This document shows positions 54,456-63,904 of a stretch of DNA of 64,000 nt, piece by piece. Position numbers and translations under genes: made by a program. This stretch comes from Nitrospina sp. (GTDB lineage Bacteria; Nitrospinota; Nitrospinia; Nitrospinales; VA-1): positions 187,292 through 251,291 of the forward strand of contig JABHBK010000067.1 of the NCBI GenBank assembly GCA_018673915.1, in the 5' to 3' direction. The notes under the pieces are model-generated. The model was not told where the DNA came from. It worked only from the letters and a program-made list of their open reading frames with translations, and made no database searches. Every line of letters starts with the position of its first letter. The first letter of the stretch is position 1.

Positions 54456-54701
54456 TTATTCTTTTTCTGCCAATTCCACTTCTATCAAAGCAGTGTCCAC
54501 TTCAACATAATCTCCCTCCAACACATAAAACTCTTTAACCCGCCCTTCTACTTCTGACAGCAAGGTAAAATATCCCTCAGAAATAATTTCAGCCACGGCC
54601 GTCCCTGGCACCACTTTATCACCTTGCTTGACCAGGTATTTATCTACCTTGCCTGATGTCATGGTGTTATACATAGCGGCCATGACAATATAATCCTCCA
54701 T
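54456..54701 (-). CDS. Stand-alone biotinyl/lipoyl-fold protein lacking the modified lysine
   Basis: An 81-residue protein with the lipoyl/biotinyl-carrier beta-sandwich pattern: TSGKVDKYLVKQGDKVVPGTAVAEIISEG, then VEGRVKEFYVLEGDYVEVDTALIEVEL. In true carriers the hairpin between the halves has a Lys in an MKM or DKA motif; here the equivalent stretch reads ISEGYFTL, with no lysine. The protein therefore cannot be lipoylated or biotinylated in the normal way and may be a structural or regulatory relative. It is divergent from the 70-aa gene. Confidence 0.7.
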   Translation of the reverse strand: MEDYIVMAAMYNTMTSGKVDKYLVKQGDKVVPGTAVAEIISEGYFTLLSEVEGRVKEFYVLEGDYVEVDTALIEVELAEKE

Positions 54702-54792
54702 AAGGTTTTCCTCTCAAACCAGATATATATAAAAAGTTTATTCCGGGGATATTAATTGTATAATTAGAAAAACCCTTAACCCAACTTTTATC

Positions 54793-55005
54793 ATGAAACT
54801 AAATACTGGCGATGTACTTTACGAACCACTGTCCAGAAATACCGGAAAGATAACTTCCATCATCGAACATCCTGTTGGAAAAGTGGTTAAAGTACGTTGG
54901 CGACTGGATGGTCAACTTCCCCATGACACCGAATTATTTTACAAAAAGGTCCAAAAATGCGTTCGGGATGGTTACTATCAACACACTCCAAAGGACTCCG
55001 TCTAA
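54793..55005 (+). CDS. Hypothetical small protein (70 aa)
   Basis: A short beta-rich protein (LNTGDVLYEPLSRNTGKITSIIEHPVGKVVKVRWRL), resembling a KOW/Tudor-like small barrel, with a basic end (YKKVQKCVRDGYY). It has a TATAAT-like element at 54759 upstream. It ends 6 bases from the convergent ABM gene. Family not recognised. Confidence 0.55.
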   Translation: MKLNTGDVLYEPLSRNTGKITSIIEHPVGKVVKVRWRLDGQLPHDTELFYKKVQKCVRDGYYQHTPKDSV

Positions 55006-55011
55006 TAGCTT

Positions 55012-55296
55012 CTAGTGTTTGTAAACAGTATGTGAAGGACGACCTGCAAGAATATTCTCCTTACCCCAATTCACCACACCTTTGAATTTGTCAGATTGTA
55101 TAAATTCATTATATGCGTCCTCGGAATTCCATTCTGAAACAATCAAGTATGACTGAGCATCACTAACATCTTTATACAAGGAAGATTTGGAATGCCCCTC
55201 CATTTCATTCATCACTTTTATGACCGCTACAAAAGCATCTTCAAAAACTTTTTCCTTGCCAGGAATCATTTTATAGTTCATTCCAATTGTGACCAT
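55012..55296 (-). CDS. Antibiotic biosynthesis monooxygenase (ABM)-like protein
   Basis: A 94-residue ferredoxin-like-fold protein: MVTIGMNYKMIPGKEKVFEDAFVAVIKVMNEMEGHSKSSLYKD, then YLIVSEWNSEDAYNEFIQSDKF. This is the dimeric alpha-beta barrel family that includes ABM monooxygenases and heme-degrading proteins. The Trp in SEWNSEDAY is family-typical. Role unknown; the shape suits heme or small quinoid ligands. Confidence 0.85.
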   Translation of the reverse strand: MVTIGMNYKMIPGKEKVFEDAFVAVIKVMNEMEGHSKSSLYKDVSDAQSYLIVSEWNSEDAYNEFIQSDKFKGVVNWGKENILAGRPSHTVYKH

Positions 55297-55337
55297 TTCT
55301 ATCTCCTATATAAACAACTAATAATTTTTAATACCTA

Positions 55338-56366
55338 TCAGGCAACAAGTTCCAATTGATCCAATGTGGATTCCTGTTTCACATCAATAGATTCTAAGCC
55401 AAACATACTTTTAATAAATGAAAGGTTTTCTTTTTTATGTCCCAAATAATTAGACATCCTTTTTGAAGGCACCCGGAAAGTAACCGCTGGGGGTATCTGA
55501 TTTTCGTTTCGCAGCAATTTTATCATCCGGTCTCGAGCAATGCGGCTGTCAATCAAATAGCGGAACGAAGGATGCATAGGGCCATCCACATAATTCTCCA
55601 GCAATGACTGGTCAGGATGTAAGCCGACTCGAATAACTGGGATATCAGCCATTTCAAATTGGACAACAGCTTCTTTAACAACCTCAATCATTTTTTCCAA
55701 ACCCCAGGGTCTAAATGTACCCTGTTGATACATATCATATAAACCTGTGTTTTTTATGACTAGTGTGGGATAAATCCTAACAAAATCAGGACGGAAATTT
55801 ATAACATCGCTTACCGATTTTTGAAATATTTTTTCACTATCCCCAGGAAGGCCCGGCATTAATTGCAAACCCAAACGAAATCCCATTTTCCGGATATTGG
55901 AGACTGCAGACTGTACCACCTCAAATGCGCATTCCCGACCCACTCGTCTGAGAACCTCATCATCCGTGGATTGAACTCCCAGCTCTACCGTTCCAACAGA
56001 ATATTTACGCAGTAAGGAGAGTCGGGCTTCATCAATAAACAAAGCATGAGTTGAAACTCGGATCGACTGGATTTGTTTTGATAAAATCCAGGGCTGAACA
56101 GATGAAAGCAAATACTCCTGACGCTCGGAAGGAATTCCCGTAAAACTGCCTCCAAAGAAGGCCAACTCCCTGGTATCCGGAAGGTGATTTTGATCTAACC
56201 CTTCCAAATAAGTTCGCAAGCCTTCTCTAATCATAACCCTGTCAGCTTTATTATTCGAACCCGTAATATTAGACTGATTACAAAAGGAGCAACGGTATGG
56301 ACACCCTTCATGAGACACAAAAATAGGAACGATTAAGTGTTTTTTCTTTTTCAAAATATTTTCCAA
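55338..56366 (-). CDS. Radical SAM protein, Elp3/coproporphyrinogen-oxidase-like type
   Basis: A 342-residue protein with the [4Fe-4S] motif CPYRCSFCNQ (C-x3-C-x2-C) near residue 18. GGSFTGIPSERQ, VELGVQSTDDEVLRR and LQLMPGLPGDSE are typical of the Elp3/HemN-like subgroup. No acetyltransferase domain follows, unlike full Elp3. In many bacteria a homologue sits next to rnc, as here (rnc is three genes upstream), but the substrate of that conserved protein is unknown to me. Probably RNA- or cofactor-related. Confidence 0.88.
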   Translation of the reverse strand: MENILKKKKHLIVPIFVSHEGCPYRCSFCNQSNITGSNNKADRVMIREGLRTYLEGLDQNHLPDTRELAFFGGSFTGIPSERQEYLLSSVQPWILSKQIQSIRVSTHALFIDEARLSLLRKYSVGTVELGVQSTDDEVLRRVGRECAFEVVQSAVSNIRKMGFRLGLQLMPGLPGDSEKIFQKSVSDVINFRPDFVRIYPTLVIKNTGLYDMYQQGTFRPWGLEKMIEVVKEAVVQFEMADIPVIRVGLHPDQSLLENYVDGPMHPSFRYLIDSRIARDRMIKLLRNENQIPPAVTFRVPSKRMSNYLGHKKENLSFIKSMFGLESIDVKQESTLDQLELVA

Positions 56367-56390
56367 ATAACGGATAAGAGGGCTAACTTA

Positions 56391-56588
56391 TTACAAGCCC
56401 GCCAGGTAATTTAAAAACTGATTAAAAGATCGCCAAATCCCTATCAAGACAAGAACTAAAAAAAAACATCCCAACGCAACGCTAAAACCTAATGTAATTT
56501 TTGAACCAATAGTTTCAGGTTCGAAACGCGGGGGCTCTTTGTCTTGGGGAATAGGGTCCCTTTCATAGGGTAGACGTTTATTAACCAT
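56391..56588 (-). CDS. Small single-pass membrane protein (65 aa)
   Basis: Hydrophilic, Pro-rich N-terminus (YERDPIPQDKEPPRFEPE) and one transmembrane helix (about 32-50, LGFSVALGCFFLVLVLIGIW). Located between the cNMP-binding protein and the radical SAM gene, all co-directional with short gaps. No family recognised. Confidence 0.6.
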   Translation of the reverse strand: MVNKRLPYERDPIPQDKEPPRFEPETIGSKITLGFSVALGCFFLVLVLIGIWRSFNQFLNYLAGL

Positions 56589-56606
56589 ATTGAGGGAATT
56601 TAAGGC

Positions 56607-57095
56607 TCATAGGCGGCGATACATTTTTTCAAACTCAAACTTGAAAGCCGCCATGGAGGAATTCATTTCATCCAACCTTTTGATAAGCACTTTAATAAGG
56701 TGGTCTTTAAATTTATTCAGTATGGAAGGATCCAGAGTTTTTAACAAATAGCCATCCATTTTTAGAGCAACCACCTTATTTTTGGCGATCACATTAGTAG
56801 ACCTGGTTTTTCCGGTAATTAATGGAACTTCACCGAACATGGCTCCAGCTTTCAATGTGTTGAGTTCCGCATCCGGCACTTCATCTTTAGTGATTGCTAA
56901 GGATCCCTTTAACAAAATAAAAATAGTGGAGTCTTTTTCTCCCTGGCGAATTAAAAAATCCCCTTTTTTATATTCAATTATATGACTATCCAAGTTCGCA
57001 ATTGTCTTCATTTCCTTCGCCGAAAACGGCTTAAAAAAAGGAATGTCTTTCATCAATTTAACTATTGTCTGATCTCGCATCTCTATTTCTTTCAA
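56607..57095 (-). CDS. Cyclic-nucleotide-binding domain protein
   Basis: A 162-residue protein that is essentially one cNMP-binding beta-roll. IPFFKPFSAKEMKTIANL is followed by EYKKGDFLIRQGEKDSTIFILLKGSLAI and the phosphate cassette GAMFGEVPLITGKTRSTNVIA, which includes the FGE and the conserved Arg. No DNA-binding helix-turn-helix follows, so it is not a CRP-type transcription factor. It may act as a regulatory subunit. Cyclic nucleotide binding is likely from the conserved cassette but not shown. Confidence 0.87.
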   Translation of the reverse strand: MKEIEMRDQTIVKLMKDIPFFKPFSAKEMKTIANLDSHIIEYKKGDFLIRQGEKDSTIFILLKGSLAITKDEVPDAELNTLKAGAMFGEVPLITGKTRSTNVIAKNKVVALKMDGYLLKTLDPSILNKFKDHLIKVLIKRLDEMNSSMAAFKFEFEKMYRRL

Positions 57096-57143
57096 TCAGT
57101 GTTTAAATTTATACAGATCCATTAAGTTTTAACTGACGGAATT

Positions 57144-57551
57144 TTATTTTTCTCGGCACTCACAATAGCCATCCTCAGTCCACTGGATAGTAATATAATC
57201 AGGGAAAACTGTGTCTTTGTCAAAATTGGCTAATTCTATCTGATCACAGGTTAGATTGACAACACCTTTTAAATTGGCTCCGTGCAAAAATGAGTCCATG
57301 AGCTCAGCGCCTTCCAAGTCAGCATCGGCAAGGTTAGCTTCGCTCAAAACTGCCTGGGTCAGATCAGCTTCCACCAAATTGGCTTTGCGAAGATCCGCTT
57401 TAATCAAGTAAGCAGCAGTTAAATCTGCCTGGGTCAAATCCGCATTGTCCAATTTAGCACCCATTAATTTAGAGTTGCTAAGATCGACTCCCTTCAGGTC
57501 ACCTTTAGTGGCCTCAATTTCTTTCTTTTTTAATATCCAGTCTTCCAGCAT
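57144..57551 (-). CDS. Pentapeptide-repeat protein
   Basis: 135 residues. From about residue 20 to 100 it runs through consecutive pentapeptides of A(D/N)LxX type ([52 protein letters not shown]...), forming a right-handed quadrilateral beta-helix of about 4 coils. A short C-terminal tail carries two cysteines (DGYCECREK). Some family members mimic DNA and protect gyrase, but nothing here says so. It follows rnc on the same strand. Confidence 0.9.
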   Translation of the reverse strand: MLEDWILKKKEIEATKGDLKGVDLSNSKLMGAKLDNADLTQADLTAAYLIKADLRKANLVEADLTQAVLSEANLADADLEGAELMDSFLHGANLKGVVNLTCDQIELANFDKDTVFPDYITIQWTEDGYCECREK

Positions 57552-57628
57552 AGTATTTAATGCACCTAATTGGCTATTTTCATGATGCTACTATATCAAA
57601 TAATAAATCAACTTAAATATACAGAATG

Positions 57629-58354
57629 CTAGCTTGCACTTGATGAGTCCGAAAAGTTTTCCAGGGCTATTTTTGCAGCCGCTTGTTCTGCTTCTTTTTT
57701 ACTTTTCCCAAAACCTTTGCCCATGACTTTATTCTTTATTTTTACGTTAACTTCAAATTCTTTTGCATGGTCGGGACCCATTTCGTTAACTACCTTATAA
57801 GAAGGTGTGCAGACAAGTTTATTCTGCGTAATTTCCTGAAGGTCACTTTTAAAATCCCTGAATGACCATGATTTCGCAAATTTTGATATTTCCTCTTCCA
57901 ATAAAGGAAGAAACACCCTAGATGCTGACTCCAAACCACCATCCTTGAACAGGGCACCCGCTACAGCTTCAAAAGCATTTGCAAGAATGGAAGGTTTCTC
58001 TCTCCCGCCAGATAAATTTTCTCCCTTACCGAGAAGAAGGTATTTCCCTAAATCAATTTTTCTAGCAAGCCCGGCTAAACAGCTCTCATTGACAACTGCC
58101 GCACGGATCTTTGACAAGGTTCCTTCTGCGTAATCAGTGAATTGATGTATTAAATAATCACTGACCAATATATCAAGGACAGAGTCACCTAAAAATTCAA
58201 ACCTCTCATTATGTTTGAGGTTTTCATTTATTTCATTTACATAAGATTTATGAGTCAGAGCTTTGTTAAGGAGTTTCAGGTCGGAAAATTCATATCCGAG
58301 GGTTTTCTGCAGGGAGGCTACTTCCTGGGCGCGATCCGAAGAGACTTCAGTCAT
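57629..58354 (-). CDS. rnc: Ribonuclease III
   Basis: The ORF track start (58429) overlaps fabF by 62 bases. I prefer the ATG at 58354 (MTEVSSDRAQ...), giving 241 residues, typical for the family. The catalytic domain carries NERFEFLGDSVLDILVSDYL and a downstream acidic site in KPSILANAFEAVAGALFKDGG. The double-stranded-RNA-binding domain occupies the last ~70 residues (FKSDLQEITQNKLVCTPSYKVV, KSKKEAEQAAAKIAL). It processes rRNA and other dsRNA. Following fabF directly is a classical arrangement. Confidence 0.96.
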   Translation of the reverse strand: MTEVSSDRAQEVASLQKTLGYEFSDLKLLNKALTHKSYVNEINENLKHNERFEFLGDSVLDILVSDYLIHQFTDYAEGTLSKIRAAVVNESCLAGLARKIDLGKYLLLGKGENLSGGREKPSILANAFEAVAGALFKDGGLESASRVFLPLLEEEISKFAKSWSFRDFKSDLQEITQNKLVCTPSYKVVNEMGPDHAKEFEVNVKIKNKVMGKGFGKSKKEAEQAAAKIALENFSDSSSAS

Positions 58355-58367
58355 AGCGGGTAGTGGT

Positions 58368-59603
58368 TTAAATTTTCTTAAAAATAAGAACCCCGTTGGT
58401 TCCTCCAAAACCAAAAGAGTTTGAAACACAAATATTTAAATTACTATCGCGGGCCTCATTGGGTACATAATCCAAATCACACTCTGGGTCGGGAGTATTG
58501 TAATTGATCGTGGGAGGTATCACACCTCTCTCCATAGCAAGGAGGGTAAATATTGCTTCGACTCCTCCTGCTGCTCCGAGCAAGTGACCCGTCATAGATT
58601 TAGTGGAACTAACGGCCAGTTTATATGCATGATCGCCAAACGCGGTTTTAATGGCTTGAGTTTCCGTTGCATCGGCACCGGTAGAGGTACCATGAGCATT
58701 AATATAATCCACATCCTCTTTATTAATCCCCGCGTTATTCAAGGCAAGTTTCAGACAACGCGCAGCACCCTCGCCACTGGGAGAAGTCGCGGTGATGTGG
58801 TAGGCATCTCCATTAAGACCATAGCCAATAACTTCACCATAAATTTTGGCTCCACGTTTTTTGGCTAACTCCAGTTCCTCAAGAATAAGGACACCGCCTC
58901 CTTCACCTATGACAAAACCATCTCGATCTTTATCAAAGGGTCGGCTGGCACCTTGGGGATCATCGTTGCGGTGCGATAAAGCCTTGGATGCATTGAAACC
59001 TCCAACACAAAGCGGGGTGATGACCGATTCTGTACCCCCGGCAAACATAACATCGGCATCCCCGTATTGAATAAGTCGCGCGGCTTCGCCTATGGAATGG
59101 GTCCCTGTTGCACAGGCAGTGACTACACAGGAATTAGGCCCCTTGGCCCCAAATGTGATTGATACCTGACCTGAAGCCAAATTAGCAATCAACATGGGAA
59201 TAAAAAAAGGAGTGATTTTTTTCACTCCTTTTTCCCTGGAAATATTATGATATTTTTCAATAGCGGGCAAACCGCCCAGACCAACCCCAACAATAACGCC
59301 AACCCGCTCTGCATTCGCGTCATTTATTTCAAATCCGGAATCTTCCAGTGCCATTTTGCTACAAGCCACGGCATAATGGATAAACCGGTCCATTTTCTTT
59401 ACAGCTTTGTGGTCTATATATTGTTCTGGATCGAACCCTTTAACCTCTCCGGCTATTTTAACGGGGAAGTCCTCATCAGGAGTGAAGGTTTTGATATAAT
59501 CAACCCCTGAACGGCCGTCAAACAAAGCCGTTTCGTTATCCTTTAATCCTAGCCCCAAGGGCGAAACGATCCCCAAACCAGTAACGACAACGCGTCTTTT
59601 CAT
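58368..59603 (-). CDS. fabF: 3-oxoacyl-[ACP] synthase II
   Basis: 411 residues (family usual ~412). The catalytic Cys is in [16 protein letters not shown]; the His residues are in [14 protein letters not shown] and [14 protein letters not shown]. It opens with [15 protein letters not shown]. The enzyme elongates acyl-ACP with malonyl-ACP in type II fatty acid synthesis and sets temperature-dependent chain composition in E. coli. It is 29 bases after acpP and 13 bases before the rnc start. Confidence 0.97.
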   Translation of the reverse strand: MKRRVVVTGLGIVSPLGLGLKDNETALFDGRSGVDYIKTFTPDEDFPVKIAGEVKGFDPEQYIDHKAVKKMDRFIHYAVACSKMALEDSGFEINDANAERVGVIVGVGLGGLPAIEKYHNISREKGVKKITPFFIPMLIANLASGQVSITFGAKGPNSCVVTACATGTHSIGEAARLIQYGDADVMFAGGTESVITPLCVGGFNASKALSHRNDDPQGASRPFDKDRDGFVIGEGGGVLILEELELAKKRGAKIYGEVIGYGLNGDAYHITATSPSGEGAARCLKLALNNAGINKEDVDYINAHGTSTGADATETQAIKTAFGDHAYKLAVSSTKSMTGHLLGAAGGVEAIFTLLAMERGVIPPTINYNTPDPECDLDYVPNEARDSNLNICVSNSFGFGGTNGVLIFKKI

Positions 59604-59632
59604 ACATATTTCCTGGGGATTATTTTGACCAA

Positions 59633-59866
59633 TCAGTTGGTCCGGCTATTAATATAATTTGTGGCATCCTGAACCGTGGCAATTTTTTCAGCCTCGTCAT
59701 CGGGAATTTCGATATCAAATTCTTCCTCAAGAGCCATGACCAACTCTACCGTATCCAGAGAATCAGCCCCAAGGTCATCAATAAAAGAAGCCTCAGATGT
59801 AACTTGTTTTTCATCAACACCCAACTGGTCTACGATAATTTCTTTAACTTTTTCTTCAACAGACAT
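59633..59866 (-). CDS. acpP: Acyl carrier protein
   Basis: 77 residues, acidic. The phosphopantetheine-attachment Ser is in [19 protein letters not shown]. It carries the growing acyl chain as a thioester for FabH, FabF and FabG, and for PlsX. The size and the motif leave no doubt. It lies in the middle of the fab operon between fabG and fabF. Confidence 0.97.
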   Translation of the reverse strand: MSVEEKVKEIIVDQLGVDEKQVTSEASFIDDLGADSLDTVELVMALEEEFDIEIPDDEAEKIATVQDATNYINSRTN

Positions 59867-59890
59867 AATATTTCAAACTCCTTGTTGGAA

Positions 59891-60631
59891 TCACATCAAC
59901 ATACCACCATTCACATTAATAACTTGCCCGGTAATATAACTGGACCTATCGGAAACCAAAAAACTGACACAACGTGCAACATCATCAGGCAACCCCAGTC
60001 TGGCCAGGGGAATTTGTTCAATCAATTGTTGCTTCACCGATTCATCCAAAACCCGAGTCATCTCAGTATCGATAAAACCAGGAGCCACGGCATTAACTCT
60101 TATCCCTCTTGAGGCAACTTCGCGTGCCAAGGTTTTTGTTAAACCGATTACTCCAGCTTTGGATGCAGAATAGTTGGCCTGACCAAAATTGCCCATTACT
60201 CCCACGATCGATGCAATATTAACAATTGCCCCACTTTTTTGTTTCATCATCTGCTTTGCAGCCTGTTGGCTACAAAGAAAACTTCCCTTCAAATTGATAT
60301 TGAGAACGCTGTCCCAATCCGATTCTTTCATCCTGATCATCAAACCGTCACGGGTGATACCCGCATTATTAACTACAATATCCACGGGCTTTTTATCTTT
60401 TAGAATAGAATCAAAAACCTGTTTCACTTCACCTGGGTTTGAGACATCGAGTTTAACTGCAGAAGCGGACCCGCCACTATTATTAATGGCCTCAGCAGTT
60501 GCCTGCGCTCCTTCCAGGTTCACGTCCCCTAGTACTACATGCGCTCCATGACGCACCAGTTCCTCACTGATCGTTCTGCCAATCCCCTGGGCGCCTCCTG
60601 TTACAAGAGCAACCTTGTTTTCCAATTCCAT
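59891..60631 (-). CDS. fabG: 3-oxoacyl-[ACP] reductase
   Basis: 246 residues, classical SDR. NADPH site VTGGAQGIGRTI. The N-S-Y-K tetrad is NNAGITRDGLMIRM (Asn), IVNIASIVGV (Ser) and YSASKAGVIGLTK (Tyr/Lys). The C-terminus YITGQVINVNGGM is the family ending. It reduces 3-ketoacyl-ACP to the 3-hydroxy form. It is 26 bases after fabD and 24 bases before acpP. Confidence 0.97.
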   Translation of the reverse strand: MELENKVALVTGGAQGIGRTISEELVRHGAHVVLGDVNLEGAQATAEAINNSGGSASAVKLDVSNPGEVKQVFDSILKDKKPVDIVVNNAGITRDGLMIRMKESDWDSVLNINLKGSFLCSQQAAKQMMKQKSGAIVNIASIVGVMGNFGQANYSASKAGVIGLTKTLAREVASRGIRVNAVAPGFIDTEMTRVLDESVKQQLIEQIPLARLGLPDDVARCVSFLVSDRSSYITGQVINVNGGMLM

Positions 60632-60657
60632 TAAAGAATCCTGTTCAATCAGCTAAA

Positions 60658-61599
60658 TTAATTACCATTCAAGGCGGCTAAGGAATTTGACAAACTCTCT
60701 CGGTCTCCCACCTGATAACAATTGATATTCCTGTTAAATCTTTTAATCAGCCCGCTTAACACTTTTCCCGAACCCAATTCTACAACCGAATCTATCTCCT
60801 GATCCACCAGCACCTGCATCGTTTCAGACCAACGAACGGGAGAACAAACCTGTTTGATAAGAGCAGATCTAGCTTCACTCCCTTTAGTAATGGGTTTTGC
60901 CTCAATGTTGGTGATTATAGGATAGGACAGGTTGTAAAATTCGGTCTGCTCCAATTCTTTTTGAAGCTTTAATTCAGCGGGCTTCATAAGAACACTGTGA
61001 AACGGCGCACTCACCGGCAAAGGTACCGCTTTTTTCGCGCCCGCCTTTAACGCTTTTTCTGAAGCCTGCTCAACGGCCTCCTTATGACCTGCGATGACCG
61101 TTTGCACAGGACTGTTTAAGTTTGCCGGCTGCACTATGAAAGAGTCTTCAGAAATTTGATCGCACAATTCCTGAAGGGCATCAATCTCCAATCCAATAAT
61201 GGCGGCCATTGTTCCTACGCCTACTGGAACCGCCTCCTGCATAAACTGACCTCGCAAACGAACCAGTCTTACCGCATCTTTAAACTGAAGAGCTCCTGCT
61301 GAGACCAATGCCGAAAATTCACCCAAGCTATGGCCCGCTGCAAGTACCGAATCTATACCATTTTCCCTTAATATTTTCAAGGCCATTGTACTATGAACCA
61401 ACAGTGCCGGCTGGGTATTTTCCGTTAATCTCAAAGTTTCTTCTGGGCCATTAAAACAAATACTTGCCAGGTCATATCCTAAAACCTCATTGGCCTCCTC
61501 CATCAGCTCACGGGCTGATGGGACATGGTCATAGAAATCCTTACCCATACCAACGAATTGAGAACCCTGACCGGGAAAAACAAATGCAACTTTTACCAT
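60658..61599 (-). CDS. fabD: Malonyl-CoA:ACP transacylase
   Basis: 313 residues. It begins AFVFPGQGSQFVGMGKDFYD and carries the catalytic Ser in AAGHSLGEFSALVSAG and the conserved His in VSAPFHSVLMKPA. It transfers the malonyl group from CoA to ACP. The start overlaps the stop of fabH by 7 bases, implying coupled translation. Confidence 0.97.
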   Translation of the reverse strand: MVKVAFVFPGQGSQFVGMGKDFYDHVPSARELMEEANEVLGYDLASICFNGPEETLRLTENTQPALLVHSTMALKILRENGIDSVLAAGHSLGEFSALVSAGALQFKDAVRLVRLRGQFMQEAVPVGVGTMAAIIGLEIDALQELCDQISEDSFIVQPANLNSPVQTVIAGHKEAVEQASEKALKAGAKKAVPLPVSAPFHSVLMKPAELKLQKELEQTEFYNLSYPIITNIEAKPITKGSEARSALIKQVCSPVRWSETMQVLVDQEIDSVVELGSGKVLSGLIKRFNRNINCYQVGDRESLSNSLAALNGN

Positions 61600-62594
61600 T
61601 TGATCACCGCCGATCCCCAGGTTAGTCCCGCACCGACTGCTGCCAGCACAGAGGTTTGCTTTGGTTTAATACTACCCGTCCGTCTTGCTTCATCGACCCC
61701 TATCGGGATAGAAGCACCAGACGTATTCCCATATTTATGGATATTCATGAATACTTTTTCCATTGGGTATTCAAGCCTTTCGGCAACAGCACGAATTATT
61801 CGTTGATTCGCTTGATGGGGTACCAGAATTCCCACTTCCTCCATACTAAGACCATTGAACTCTAAAGCTTCACGAATCACATCTGTCATTCTCTTAACAG
61901 CCACCTTAAAAGTCGCATTGCCGGACATTTTGATAAAGTATTTTTTATTATCTATATCCTCTTTATTAATCCCTGTCTTGCCAATACCTCCCGGAACACA
62001 AATCAGATCTGACAAGCTCCCATCCGAATATATGTGCGTGGATAAAATTCCCAAGGGCTTTTCCTGCTCCACCCGCTTTAACAACATGGCCCCTGCCCCA
62101 TCGCCAAATAAAATACAGGTCGCTCTATCCGACCAATCAACTATCCTCGAGTTGACCTCACTACCAATAAGTAAAATATTTTCGTAACGCCCCGTCTTCA
62201 AATATTGCTCAGCGATAGAAAGGCCAAAAATAAATCCCGAGCATACAGCCGAAATATCATAAGCAGCGGCACCAAAAGCATGAAGCTCGTTTTGAACAAA
62301 ACAAGCGGTAGAAGGAAATAACACATCCGGGCTGGAAGTGGCGACTATGATCAAATCTAAATTTTCCGGACTTAACCCGCCCTCTTCCAATGCCTGTTTC
62401 CCAGCCTTAGCCGCCATCACCGATGCGGATTCTTCTTCCGAAGCAATCCGGCGTTCATGAATTCCAGTCCTCTCGGTGATCCACGCATCCGAAGTATTCA
62501 GGGTTTTTTCCAAATCCTGATTGGTGAGGATTTTTTCCGGCAAATAAGAACCCGTTCCGGCAACTACAGCTTGAAAAGATTTATTATTCGTCAT
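61593..62594 (-). CDS. fabH: 3-oxoacyl-[ACP] synthase III
   Basis: 333 residues. The catalytic triad is visible: Cys in DISAVCSGFIFGLSIAEQ, His in LVPHQANQRIIRA and Asn in YGNTSGASIPIGVDEA. It condenses acetyl-CoA with malonyl-ACP to start fatty acid synthesis. Its stop overlaps the start of fabD (7 bases), and it is 15 bases downstream of plsX. Confidence 0.97.
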   Translation of the reverse strand: MTNNKSFQAVVAGTGSYLPEKILTNQDLEKTLNTSDAWITERTGIHERRIASEEESASVMAAKAGKQALEEGGLSPENLDLIIVATSSPDVLFPSTACFVQNELHAFGAAAYDISAVCSGFIFGLSIAEQYLKTGRYENILLIGSEVNSRIVDWSDRATCILFGDGAGAMLLKRVEQEKPLGILSTHIYSDGSLSDLICVPGGIGKTGINKEDIDNKKYFIKMSGNATFKVAVKRMTDVIREALEFNGLSMEEVGILVPHQANQRIIRAVAERLEYPMEKVFMNIHKYGNTSGASIPIGVDEARRTGSIKPKQTSVLAAVGAGLTWGSAVIKW

Positions 62595-62609
62595 TAGAGT
62601 AGGGAGTTA

Positions 62610-63725
62610 TCAAGATTCGTCTTGGCTTTTATCTTGCGGTTTGTCGTTTTCAGGCGGTTGAATGGGTTCATCCCCAAATGCAATACTTTTAATCTGATTC
62701 CAAATAGTACCTTTAGCCGCCTCTACATCCATTAAGTTTGATTCAATATCTTCTCGAATATGCTCGGTTATCTTCTTTTCGCTCAATTCGCAAGCCCTAT
62801 TGATAGCATTTTTGATTGCTTTAGGCGATGAGCTCCCATGCGCAATAATAACGACTCCATTAACTCCTAATAGGGGTGCCCCTCCGGTTTCTGAGTAATC
62901 AACTTTTTTCTTAAACTGGTCTAACTGTGGTTTCAATAGTAGATAACCCAGTTTGCTGGCCCAATTACTCTGAAACATCCTTTTAAGATTGGCCCCGATC
63001 ATTTCAGCCAGGCTCTCACTTATCTTGAGCGCAACGTTCCCAGTAAACCCATCACAAACGATCACATCCGCATTGCCTCGATAAACTTCCTTACCTTCTA
63101 TATTACCGATAAAATTAATGTGGCTGGATTTAAGCATCTGAAACGCCTCCTTGACAATTTCATTGCCCTTACCATCCTCTTCACCAATACTGAGCAAACC
63201 CACTCGGGGGTTTTCCTTTTCAAGAATATATTCAGCAAAAACATGCCCCATGATTCCAAACTGAAATAACTGATTGGATTTGCAGTCCACATTTGCGCCA
63301 GCATCCAAAAGAATGGCGTTGCCCTTTAAGGTAGGTAATTGGATGGTAATAGCGGGTCTATCCACTCCTTTTAAGGGTCTTAAAATGACCGTCGAATAAG
63401 CCAAAACTGCACCCGTATTGCCAGCACTGACAAAGGCGGAGGCCGTCCCCTCTTTTAGGAGGTCCAGCCCAATTTTCATAGATGATTTACGTTTAGAGCG
63501 AAGAACTTTTCCGGGAACATCATGCATTTCCACAACCTCATCGGCGTGGACTACCGTAATTGGAAGCTTGTGATCAGGGTCAAGACGATCCAGAACGGCT
63601 TGAACCGTGTCGGATAAACCGGTGAGAATAATTTGAGTATTATATTCCGTTGCCGCAAGAACCGCGCCTTCCACGGCGGCTTCTGGAGAATGATCGCCAC
63701 CCATGGCGTCAACCACGATTTTCAT
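62610..63725 (-). CDS. plsX: Phosphate acyltransferase PlsX
   Basis: 371 residues. Opens IVVDAMGGDHSPEAAVEGAVLAA. Later signatures are VSAGNTGAVLAYSTVILR, DAGANVDCKSNQL, VCDGFTGNVALKI and GVNGVVIIAHGSSSPKAI. It makes acyl-phosphate from acyl-ACP, the first committed step of phospholipid synthesis in most bacteria. It is the second gene of the fab operon, after rpmF; about 180 bases separate them. The C-terminal ~20 residues are acidic (PPENDKPQDKSQDES) and probably disordered. Confidence 0.96.
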   Translation of the reverse strand: MKIVVDAMGGDHSPEAAVEGAVLAATEYNTQIILTGLSDTVQAVLDRLDPDHKLPITVVHADEVVEMHDVPGKVLRSKRKSSMKIGLDLLKEGTASAFVSAGNTGAVLAYSTVILRPLKGVDRPAITIQLPTLKGNAILLDAGANVDCKSNQLFQFGIMGHVFAEYILEKENPRVGLLSIGEEDGKGNEIVKEAFQMLKSSHINFIGNIEGKEVYRGNADVIVCDGFTGNVALKISESLAEMIGANLKRMFQSNWASKLGYLLLKPQLDQFKKKVDYSETGGAPLLGVNGVVIIAHGSSSPKAIKNAINRACELSEKKITEHIREDIESNLMDVEAAKGTIWNQIKSIAFGDEPIQPPENDKPQDKSQDES

Positions 63726-63904
63726 CTATGAACCTGGCTCCTTTCCACTAGCCGTGGAGGCAATAGTAGTGGCTCGTAAGCCGCGAAAACATTTTGCTCG
63801 CCCAAGAAAGTTGTTGTACTTTGCCACCGGCGGCTCGCCGGTCAGAGGGCGTTGGAAATTTTTTAGCAGGAAATGAGTGACCAAGCAGTGATAAAACAGA
63901 GGTA
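63726..63904 (-). other. Intergenic segment between rpmF and plsX with GC-rich hairpin
   Basis: It contains CCGGCG-GCT-CGCCGG, a perfect hairpin (63827-63841) inside a 26-base block that recurs, with 4 mismatches, at 23846-23871 in front of murJ. The block has no coding potential. The 88-codon minus ORF across this region reads through rpmF in another frame and is not credible. Confidence 0.45.

Noticed and set aside
56515-56530. GGTTCGAAACG resembling a tRNA T-loop
   Set aside because: It lies within a small coding region and lacks an acceptor stem, D-arm or anticodon arm around it.
58355-58429. Longer rnc start in the ORF track
   Set aside because: It would add 25 residues not seen in RNase III and overlap fabF by 62 bases; the ATG at 58354 fits family length.
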